Shown: positions 18,105 through 23,377 of the stretch, in pieces | Position numbering within the stretch: position 1 is the first letter of the stretch | Layout: each line of letters starts with the position of its first letter | From: JBGSYN01 sp041750975 | GTDB taxonomy: Bacteria > Pseudomonadota > Alphaproteobacteria > Geminicoccales > Geminicoccaceae | Direction of reading: 5' to 3' | Assembly (NCBI GenBank): GCA_041750975.1 | Contig: JBGSYN010000269.1 | Location: forward strand, 1-23,377 | DNA: 23,377 bases | Notes under the pieces: model-generated | The model's input: the letters and a program-made list of their open reading frames with translations, nothing else | The model's database searches: none | What the model was told of the DNA's origin: nothing | Position numbers and translations under genes: made by a program

Positions 18105-18136
18105 CCCGGCTCGATCAGTTGATCGAGGATGCCGGG
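18105..18136 (-). terminator. Hairpin after the glycosyl-phosphate transferase gene
   Basis: CTCGATCA (18110-18117) and TGATCGAG (18120-18127) form a tight stem, flanked by CCCGG and CCGGG arms (18105-18109, 18132-18136) with a short bulge. It starts ten bases after the transferase stop codon (minus strand). No T run follows, so it is not a textbook intrinsic terminator. A role in 3' end protection or Rho-assisted ending is inferred. Confidence 0.4.
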
Positions 18137-18145
18137 CCTCGACCG

Positions 18146-19744
18146 TTAGTAGGCCTCTTCCTGGCCGGCGCAGAGCAGTGCCGTTTTGAGCATGATCTTC
18201 AGATCGAGAAACACCGACCAATTGTCGATATAGTACATGTCGTGCTCGATACGGCCGCGGAGTTTTTCGACCGTGTCGGTCTCGCCCCGATAGCCGTTGA
18301 TCTGGGCCCATCCGGTGATGCCCGGTTTGACCCGATAGCGGCTGAGATAGCCGTCAACCTGCTGGCGAAAGAGATTGTCGTGAGCGATGGCGTGGGGCCG
18401 TGGGCCGACGAGGCTCATCTCGCCTCGTAGTACATTGAAGAGCTGCGGCAGTTCATCGAGGCTGGTCTTGCGCAGAAAGCGGCCAACCGGGGTGACGCGC
18501 CCATCGACGCGCGTGGTCTGAGGAATCTTCTGAGCCAGTTTGGCGTCGCACTGATCGACGTACATCGACCGGAACTTGAATATATCTATATCTCGACCAT
18601 TGAATCCGACCCGGCGCTGACAATAAAAAACCGGTCCGGGAGAGCTCAGGACGACTGCAATAGCGCAAACCAGCATGAGTGGCGCCAGAACAACCAAAAG
18701 CAGACTGGCCAAGAAGAAGTCTTGAAATCTCTTGACCAGATGTTGCCAACCGTCGAGCGGCCGCTTCAACAGCACAACGCCGATCCTATTGTCGATCTTG
18801 GACAAGCCGAGCACCGGCAGTTGTGAGGTTGCGGATTCGGGCACCCATGAAATCTCGACCGGCAGGTGGCGTAGACTGGCTACAATGAACTCGACGCGGG
18901 AAGCCTGTTCCCATGGCAGGGCGAGAATGACCTCGGTCGCGTGCGTGCGGCGAATCATTGACGTGATGTCAGCAACAAGGGATGGATGATTGAACCCGTC
19001 TGCCGGGCTTTCCGTCGCCTCGGGATCCGAGGCGAGATGAACCATTCCGGTTATCGCCGATTCCTCGGTAACGCCGGCGCGCCCCTTGAGCTCGAATAGA
19101 TCGGCATCCTGCTCCAAAACGACGATCGCGCGCCGCTGCAGAGCCCAGGCAACCGCACTGCGCTTGATCACGATCTGGAAGAAGACGCGGCAAAGCAGGA
19201 GCGAACCGAGACCGCAACCATACCACGCCAAGATCCACAAACGGGATACCGGGTCGGTTATCTTGGCAATGAAAAGGAACAACAGGACGCCGGCCATGAC
19301 CAACGTCCATGTCATCACGACCTGTCTCGGGGTCAGCAGTATTTTCGAAGGTTGGGCCGAGGGCCGAAAAAAAATTCCGAAGCAAATCACACTCAGAAGG
19401 CAGCCGACGATGAAAGGCGACATATGCTGCAGTTTGAGGTCGAGCACGCCATAGCGGGCGAGATTGGCAGCGATCGCGGCCAGCATTACCGCGACGAGAT
19501 TGCCCACTTGCATGCACCCATGAAGCAAGGCGAGCCAACCCTGGGGCGACAGGCCGCCCAAAGGCAGACGTGGTATGGGTTGCGCGTCGCCCGGGCGCGA
19601 CCAGGCTTCCGGATCCGATACGCCGACCCGACCCTGCTGTTCGGCGTTCCCCTTCGAGGGTGCTGCCTTGGCACCCCCGAAAAGCTCACTTCCAGCAATT
19701 CCGAACGGCCTTTCGAAGATCTGATCGGAGACCTTGTTCAGCAT
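18146..19744 (-). CDS. Polyprenyl-phosphate sugar-1-phosphate transferase (WcaJ/ExoY-like)
   Basis: About 532 residues. It starts a polysaccharide by moving a sugar-1-phosphate from a UDP-sugar onto undecaprenyl phosphate at the inner membrane. Order: a polar N-terminus; a cluster of hydrophobic segments (about 65-190); a CoA-binding-like middle domain (about 200-310); and the C-terminal bacterial sugar-transferase domain, beginning KRFQDFFLASLLLVVLAPLM and holding FKFRSMYVD, TSLDELPQLFNVLRGEMSLV, GPRP, YRVKPGITGWAQ and HDMYYIDNWS. ATG at 19744 follows GGAAA at good distance; a TTG ten codons upstream lacks one. No glycosyltransferases, flippase or polymerase genes are nearby, so it is an orphan whose partners lie elsewhere. 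Confidence 0.92.
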   Translation of the reverse strand: MLNKVSDQIFERPFGIAGSELFGGAKAAPSKGNAEQQGRVGVSDPEAWSRPGDAQPIPRLPLGGLSPQGWLALLHGCMQVGNLVAVMLAAIAANLARYGVLDLKLQHMSPFIVGCLLSVICFGIFFRPSAQPSKILLTPRQVVMTWTLVMAGVLLFLFIAKITDPVSRLWILAWYGCGLGSLLLCRVFFQIVIKRSAVAWALQRRAIVVLEQDADLFELKGRAGVTEESAITGMVHLASDPEATESPADGFNHPSLVADITSMIRRTHATEVILALPWEQASRVEFIVASLRHLPVEISWVPESATSQLPVLGLSKIDNRIGVVLLKRPLDGWQHLVKRFQDFFLASLLLVVLAPLMLVCAIAVVLSSPGPVFYCQRRVGFNGRDIDIFKFRSMYVDQCDAKLAQKIPQTTRVDGRVTPVGRFLRKTSLDELPQLFNVLRGEMSLVGPRPHAIAHDNLFRQQVDGYLSRYRVKPGITGWAQINGYRGETDTVEKLRGRIEHDMYYIDNWSVFLDLKIMLKTALLCAGQEEAY

Positions 19745-20083
19745 CGCAGAATTTCCAAAACCAGAATGTTTCAAACCACAGAGTAGATTCGCACCTCAGT
19801 GTATGAAACGTCAGTGAGTTGCGCTGAAAAGATAGCTGACCATACAAAAAAACATAAATGTTGAAACAGCCGAGTTTCCTTTTCGATCCAATTAATGGAG
19901 TTCGAAACGGACAAGCCGACTTTCGTTTTTCGTTGGTCGCCTTTTAATCGAGTGAATCTTGTCTCGCTATTTATCGTCGAGGAAATGAGGTAACCAGTAA
20001 ACTAGGCAATTATCGACGCGTCGGGCTCGATGGTTCAGTGCTCTAGGCGGCATCCGGACAATGCCGAGGGAAGATCGGCTTTG

Positions 20084-20097
20084 CGTATCATGATACG
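20084..20097. promoter_or_regulatory. 14-base perfect palindrome, candidate operator
   Basis: CGTATCATGATACG is its own reverse complement without a spacer. It lies in the divergent intergenic region, about 340 bases upstream of the transferase start and 270 upstream of the DUF3179 start. Perfect palindromes of this size usually bind dimeric regulators; which one is unknown. Confidence 0.4.
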
Positions 20098-20236
20098 ACG
20101 AGTCAGTCGCGGCCTGTCGGTTTTCTGGACCTTTCCGGGTGGACGCAATGCCAATAAAATTAAGGACGCATTTTAAGGGGATCTTGAACCTGGATACCTA
20201 TGCTCGGTAACTGGGGAAGGAGCGTTCGCCTTCCTC

Positions 20237-20259
20237 GGGTGGGATGGGTGGGTTTTTTT
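20237..20259 (+). promoter_or_regulatory. G-quadruplex motif followed by seven T
   Basis: GGGTGGGATGGGTGGG (20237-20252) has four G3 runs with loops of one, two and one bases, the pattern of a very stable parallel quadruplex. T7 follows at once (20253-20259). It lies on the coding strand about 110 bases before the DUF3179 start, so it would be in the leader RNA if transcription begins upstream. An effect on transcription or mRNA folding is inferred. Confidence 0.6.
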
Positions 20260-20271
20260 GTAGTCACGAAC

Positions 20272-20310
20272 CCTGCTTGAACCTGACGGGGATTTGAGCA
20301 GGCTTGTTTT
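20272..20310 (+). terminator. Intrinsic-terminator-like hairpin in the DUF3179 leader
   Basis: CCTGCTTGAA (20272-20281) pairs with TTTGAGCAGG (20293-20302): ten pairs, two of them G-U, with an 11-base loop. CTTGTTTT follows. The shape is that of a weak intrinsic terminator. It ends about 58 bases before the DUF3179 start codon. It could end a small upstream transcript or attenuate the gene; the sequence alone cannot decide. Confidence 0.5.
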
Positions 20311-20367
20311 GCGCCCTTGACGTCGGGCGTGCATCGATCTCGGTCTGACGAACTTGGGAGTGGGCCG

Positions 20368-21747
20368 ATGCGGCGCTGGTGTGGACGGACGATGGTTGGG
20401 CTGGCGCTGCTCGGCGCCGCCGCAGGGACCGGATCGGTTGCGGACGTCGATGCGCAGCCCGTCGAGCCGCGGGTTGTCGAGCCGCGGGTTGTCGAGCCAA
20501 AGGCCGAGAGCCTGGGGCGGACCTTGCTGGAAGGCGATGTCGAGTCGCGTCTGAAGGCGCTCGAATTGATCGAAGCCCGCGGCGATACCGACTTTGTGGC
20601 TCCGCTGATCAACCTCCTGCGATTTCTGCCGGTCGAGCGCCGGGCCATGGTCAGCACGTTGGAAAGCCTGACCGGCGAGACCTTCGGTGCCGATTGGTTT
20701 GCCTGGACCCTCTGGCAGGAGGGGCATCCCGAGATCGTCCCTTATGAGGATTACGACGCTTTCAAAGCCGACCTCATGGCGCAGATCGATCCGAATTTCC
20801 GCCTCTTTCTCTACCCAGACGTAAAGCATGACATCCGGCTTGAGGAAATCGTCTGGGGCGGCGTTCGCAAGGACGGCATTCCAGCTCTCGACCAGCCCGC
20901 ATTCCTGAGTGGACGGGATGCCGACTATCTGACGCCGGAGGAACTGGTTTTCGGTGTTTCTCTCAACGGGGACAACCGGGCCTATCCGCTGCGCATCATG
21001 GATTGGCACGAAATGGCCAACGACGTCGTCGGCGGCATGCCGGTGGCGCTCGCCTATTGCACGCTTTGCGGCTCGGGCATCCTCTTCGATACCAGCCGCG
21101 GCCAGGGCGAAAATCCCTTCGTCTTCGGCTCATCCGGCTTTCTATATCGCTCCAACAAGCTCATGTATGACCATGCGACGAACTCGCTCTGGAACCAGTT
21201 CACCGGCAGGCCGGTGGTCGGCGCCCTGACCGGCTCCGGCATCGAGTTGCCGCTATTGCCGGTCGCGATCACCAGTTGGCAGAACTGGGTCGAGGACCAT
21301 CCCGAAACGAAGGTCCTTTCGCTCGATACCGGATACGCCCGCGACTATACGCCCGGCCGGCCCTATGGCAGCTATTTCGCCAGTCCGGAGTTGATGTTCC
21401 CGGCAAGGCTCGAGGATACCTCGCTGGCGCCCAAGGACTACGTTTTCCGGCTGCGTCTTGACGGTGATGAGAAGGCCTGGCCGCTCAACCGGTTCGAGCA
21501 GATAGGCTTGGTCCACGATACTCTTGCCGGCCAGCCGGTGCTGCTGGTCGGCGATGCCGCGACCCGCACGGTGCGTGCCTTTGGCACGGACGGCCGACGC
21601 TTTACGCTCGAGGATGGCGCCCTGCAATCGGGCGGTGTCGATTTCGCAATGGACGAGGAAGCCTTGAAAGGCGGGGATGGCAGCACATTCGGCCGGCTCC
21701 CCGGCCATATCGCTTACTGGTTCGCCTATCGGAACTATCGATCCTAA
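20368..21747 (+). CDS. DUF3179 domain-containing exported protein
   Basis: About 459 residues. An export signal (MRRWCGRTMVGLALLGAAAG) is followed by a repeat-rich linker (VEPRV units, residues 32-44), a short HEAT-like helical stretch (about 50-110), and the DUF3179 domain from about residue 150. Family hallmarks: NRAYPLRIMDWHEMANDVVG (His214), ALAYCTLCGSGILFDTS (Cys231-x-x-Cys234), SGFLYRSNKLMYDHATNSLW and FTGRPVVG. No biochemical function is established for the family; CxxC and His could bind metal or act in redox chemistry. GGGAG seven bases before the ATG at 20368 decides the start. It is monocistronic with an unusual leader. Confidence 0.88.
   Translation: MRRWCGRTMVGLALLGAAAGTGSVADVDAQPVEPRVVEPRVVEPKAESLGRTLLEGDVESRLKALELIEARGDTDFVAPLINLLRFLPVERRAMVSTLESLTGETFGADWFAWTLWQEGHPEIVPYEDYDAFKADLMAQIDPNFRLFLYPDVKHDIRLEEIVWGGVRKDGIPALDQPAFLSGRDADYLTPEELVFGVSLNGDNRAYPLRIMDWHEMANDVVGGMPVALAYCTLCGSGILFDTSRGQGENPFVFGSSGFLYRSNKLMYDHATNSLWNQFTGRPVVGALTGSGIELPLLPVAITSWQNWVEDHPETKVLSLDTGYARDYTPGRPYGSYFASPELMFPARLEDTSLAPKDYVFRLRLDGDEKAWPLNRFEQIGLVHDTLAGQPVLLVGDAATRTVRAFGTDGRRFTLEDGALQSGGVDFAMDEEALKGGDGSTFGRLPGHIAYWFAYRNYRS
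20461..20498 (+). repeat. 15-base tandem repeat in the DUF3179 linker
   Basis: GTCGAGCCGCGGGTT occurs twice exactly (20461-20475, 20476-20490) and a third copy begins (20491-20498). It encodes VEPRV repeats just after the signal peptide. The copies are identical at DNA level, so the duplication is recent or prone to slippage. Fifteen bases per unit keep the frame, so length can vary between strains without damage. Confidence 0.8.
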
Positions 21748-21856
21748 AGCGCTGATCGATAGCGATTAAGGGTCTACAATTTCAAGATTTTTCGCATTGA
21801 AGTTGTTGATCTGCTGATAAACATTAGCTTATTGGTTACAGCAGCCAATGGCTGAG

Positions 21857-21890
21857 GATTGCAGCGTCGATCGACGTCGTGATTGCAGCG
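21857..21890 (+). promoter_or_regulatory. Direct repeats around a palindrome before the response regulator gene
   Basis: GATTGCAGCG occurs at 21857-21866 and 21881-21890, 24 bases apart. Between and partly overlapping them is the perfect palindrome CGTCGATCGACG (21865-21876). The second repeat lies about 30 bases before the ATG at 21921. Such an arrangement suits binding of a regulator; the identity is unknown and chance is not excluded for such short repeats. Confidence 0.35.
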
Positions 21891-21920
21891 AGGCTTTTCA
21901 CTGTCGGTAAGATCGCTTCG

Positions 21921-22355
21921 ATGCAAGACAGGTCGCTTCACTATCTTCTCGTCGATGATGATGAAGTCGATATCCGGGTCTTTCGTCGGATAATCGCCGG
22001 GTTGCCGCGCCGGCCGCAACTTCACGTCGCCGAGAATGGCGAACTTGCGGTGGATATCTTGATGGGCCGGGGCGGCCTGCCGGCCATGACCCGACCGGCT
22101 GTCATTTTCGTCGATTTGCAGATTCCCGGCATCGACAGTCTGGAACTCGTGCGCGAACTGCGTTCGGATCCGCTGTTGCGCCGGCCGTTCGTATTTGCAT
22201 TGGCCGGCTCGGATTGCCCTGACGATATCGAGGCGGCCTATGACGCTGGGGCTTCGGGCTATGTCGTGAAATCGCTGCAGGTCGATGCGCTGCAGCGGAA
22301 AATCGCCTGCATCCATGATTACCTGCACGCGATCGCGCTGCCGGACGAACAATAG
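21921..22355 (+). CDS. Single-domain response regulator
   Basis: 144 residues, one CheY-like receiver domain with no output domain, of the Rcp1-like type. Visible sites: the acidic triad region Asp12-Asp13-Asp14, phosphoacceptor Asp65 in VIFVDLQIPG, and Lys117 in ASGYVVKS. The Thr/Ser switch position (CheY Thr87) is Ala95 in FALAGSD, and the Pro after the conserved Lys is Ser, so signalling may be altered. The ATG at 21921 with GGTAAG upstream is preferred; a GTG at 21879 in the same frame would add 14 residues and cover the second direct repeat. No histidine kinase is nearby. It probably works by protein contact with an unlinked partner. Confidence 0.87.
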   Translation: MQDRSLHYLLVDDDEVDIRVFRRIIAGLPRRPQLHVAENGELAVDILMGRGGLPAMTRPAVIFVDLQIPGIDSLELVRELRSDPLLRRPFVFALAGSDCPDDIEAAYDAGASGYVVKSLQVDALQRKIACIHDYLHAIALPDEQ

Positions 22356-22717
22356 GAAAGAGTTCGGCTCGTGGGTCGCGTGACCGGCGCCGCCCAGGCT
22401 TTCGCTGTGCGCTCGATGTCGGCGATTACGCTGGGTTTGAGCCAGGACCTGAACTGTCGCGCCAGCTCTTTGGAGCCCTCGAGCGTCATGTCTCTGTTGC
22501 GGAGCGCCCGATCGAGCGAGAGATCGCCCAGCCGTACCCCTGTCATCGTTTTCAGACCCACCGCAACCACAAGGTCGACCTCGAAGCTTGGATCCTGCAG
22601 CGCGGCCAGCCTAGCATAGGTCACCGCGCTGAAGGCCGAATGGGACCTCCGGAACCGGCTGCGGCTGAACACGAATGTGGCACCCTCAATGTCGAGCGCT
22701 GCCTGAGCCGAGAGCAT
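22319..22717 (-). pseudogene. Probable remnant of an HxlR-type regulator, C-terminal SCP2-like domain
   Basis: Minus-strand codons read DPSFEVDLVVAVGLKTMTG, then VRLGDLSLDRAL, MTLEGSKELARQFRSWL. This resembles the SCP2-like sterol-carrier domain that follows the winged helix in a subgroup of HxlR-family transcription factors (typical wording: DPGFDVDL, the WLGDL-like strand, LEG, WL-LSPFA). No winged helix precedes it: the frame upstream of 22717 shows no such domain before the neighbouring promoter. The tail overlaps the response regulator gene end. I therefore treat it as a 3' fragment of a decayed gene. A small stand-alone domain is the alternative. Confidence 0.45.
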
Positions 22718-22772
22718 CGATCGATTTCGGCGAACAGCATTGGCGCCTGTTGAGTTTCTGATGGCACAACCC

Positions 22773-22801
22773 TTGATTGAAATCTAGAAAAGGAGTATAT
22801 T
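22773..22801 (+). promoter_or_regulatory. Sigma-70-type promoter
   Basis: TTGATT (22773-22778) and TATATT (22796-22801) are separated by exactly 17 bases. The start codon at 22835 follows with GAGG eight bases before it. This is the clearest promoter in the window. It drives the plus-strand gene at the right edge. Confidence 0.6.
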
Positions 22802-22834
22802 CCGACATAGCAAGGCAGTCATGAGGAAACGAGA

Positions 22835-23117
22835 ATGTCGAGAATTTCACGGGCGCGGCAGCGGGCCTCGCAGATCAATGGTGCGAAGTCACAAGGGCCG
22901 GTGACGGCAGCGGGGAAGGCGCGGTCGTCGCGGAATGCGGTGCGGCATGGGGTTTTGAGTGCCGATGTCGTGTTGAGCGAGCAGGAAACCGGCATGGCCG
23001 ACGTTATTCGCTATGGTTATGTGCGGCGCTACGAGCCGCAGGAACGGCTCGCAGCGGAGAGCGTCGAGAGTCTGGTGCTGGCGATGATCACGCGGCGGAG
23101 TTTCGGCATTGGCAGGC
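22835..23117 (+). pseudogene. N-terminal part of a GAKS-GPVT family protein, likely interrupted
   Basis: The start MSRISRARQRASQINGAKSQ, then GPVTAAGKARSSRNAVRHGVL and YVRRYEPQERLAAESVESLV, recalls uncharacterised bacterial proteins with the signature NGAKSxGPxTxxGKAxSxxNAxxHG. A good promoter and ribosome-binding site (GAGG) precede it. After about RSFGIG (near 23117) the family resemblance ends and the frame runs on as proline-rich sequence to the window edge. That part is the reverse complement of another apparent coding fragment. The gene is therefore probably broken by an inversion or insertion near 23117. The function of the family is unknown; it is often seen near repeats in alphaproteobacteria, but that is a recollection and not shown here. 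Confidence 0.55.
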
Positions 23118-23119
23118 GC

Positions 23120-23377
23120 GTGCGGCCCCGGAATGACGTCCCATCCCGCCCCCGCATGGGTCCCCGGATCGTCGGCCTCGATGCCGCGTTCGGCCAAAAG
23201 CCGCGCCTGCTCGCGCCCGGTCCGCTCGATCATCTCCGCCAGGAAGCGGTGCTGCTTCGCACCAAGCCCCATCGGCCCCTCGGCCCGCGGCCGCTCCCGC
23301 AACAGCCTCATCAAGCGATCCTCGGCCAGCTTCCGCTCATGATTGAGCCGGCCCCGATACCGCCCCAATGTCGCCAA
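23120..23377 (-). pseudogene. C-terminal part of a similar protein, inverted, cut by window edge
   Basis: Read on the minus strand from the window edge: LATLGRYRGRLNHERKLAED, RLMRLLRERPRAEG, then KQHRFLAEMIERTGREQARL. The first part matches the style of the C-terminal helical end of the same GAKS-GPVT family (a LxxLxRYxxRLxRE stretch near the C-terminus). The fragment is coding-like (basic/acidic helix, good codon use) but its beginning lies outside the window. Past about 23120 the frame runs as antisense of the plus-strand fragment down to 22889. It may be the missing end of the neighbouring gene after inversion, or the end of a second, convergent copy. Confidence 0.4.

Larger units (their letters stand above)
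17755..18145. other. Intergenic region with decayed sequence
   Basis: About 390 bases between the convergent regulator and glycosyl-phosphate transferase genes. Apart from the sulfatase-like fragment (17894-17974) and the hairpin near the transferase 3' end, I recognise nothing. Long open frames on both strands here lack ribosome-binding sites and family motifs. The stretch looks like leftover coding sequence rather than a designed regulatory region. Confidence 0.4.
19745..20367. other. Long divergent intergenic region
   Basis: About 620 bases between two divergently read genes. The left part (about 19780-20000) is AT-rich and probably holds the transferase promoter, but no clear -35/-10 pair was found. 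The right part holds a 14-base palindrome, a G-quadruplex motif with T7 and a terminator-like hairpin, listed separately. No protein-coding frame with a ribosome-binding site or known motif is seen. A small RNA gene in the right half is possible. Confidence 0.5.

Overview
The window looks like a chromosomal segment of a GC-rich alphaproteobacterium, possibly Rhodospirillales-like. The order 5S rRNA then initiator tRNA-fMet is the usual tail of an alphaproteobacterial rRNA operon. A RhaS/T/P/Q-type sugar ABC transporter with a rhamnose-mutarotase-like protein and the high-GC codon use fit the same group. The placement below class level is a guess.

Layout. (1) 1-273: tail of an rRNA operon (5S rRNA inside a long processing stem, then tRNA-fMet). 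(2) 637-7555, plus strand: a sugar uptake and conversion operon made of a periplasmic binding protein, an intercistronic hairpin, a double ATPase, two permeases, a Gfo/Idh/MocA dehydrogenase, a TIM-barrel isomerase/epimerase and an L-rhamnose-mutarotase-family protein. Several genes are translationally coupled, and no kinase or aldolase is present. (3) 7630-9485, plus strand: an anchored PpiC/SurA-like protein coupled to a HupE/UreJ-type membrane protein. These converge, 13 bases apart, on (4) a minus-strand block running 16.8 kb to 9.5 kb. This block holds a broken MetA-type outer-membrane porin gene, a broken arylsulfatase gene, an intact outer-membrane beta-barrel gene and two tandem DUF3604 genes. 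(5) 16987-17754: a Crp/Fnr regulator, divergent from block 4, with a perfect inverted repeat directly before its start codon. (6) 18146-19744, minus: an orphan polyprenyl-phosphate sugar-1-phosphate transferase. (7) A 620-base intergenic region with a palindrome, a G-quadruplex motif followed by T7, and a terminator-like hairpin. It leads into a DUF3179 gene (20368-21747). (8) A single-domain response regulator lacking the usual switch Thr/Ser, a probable HxlR-SCP2 regulator remnant, and at the right edge two oppositely oriented fragments that look like the N- and C-terminal parts of one uncharacterised protein family.

How the parts may work together. Block 2 imports a monosaccharide (L-rhamnose-like by its mutarotase, otherwise unknown) and probably oxidises and isomerises it in the cytoplasm. 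Blocks 3 and 4 look like a cell-envelope module: two exported metallohydrolase-like DUF3604 proteins, an outer-membrane barrel, a periplasmic folding factor and a possible metal transporter. Its sulfatase and porin arm appears to have decayed, with one nonsense codon and one frameshift in the sulfatase and at least one nonsense codon in the porin. The DUF3604/PpiC/HupE module is the best candidate here for an undescribed system. The leader of the DUF3179 gene is the most unusual noncoding stretch.
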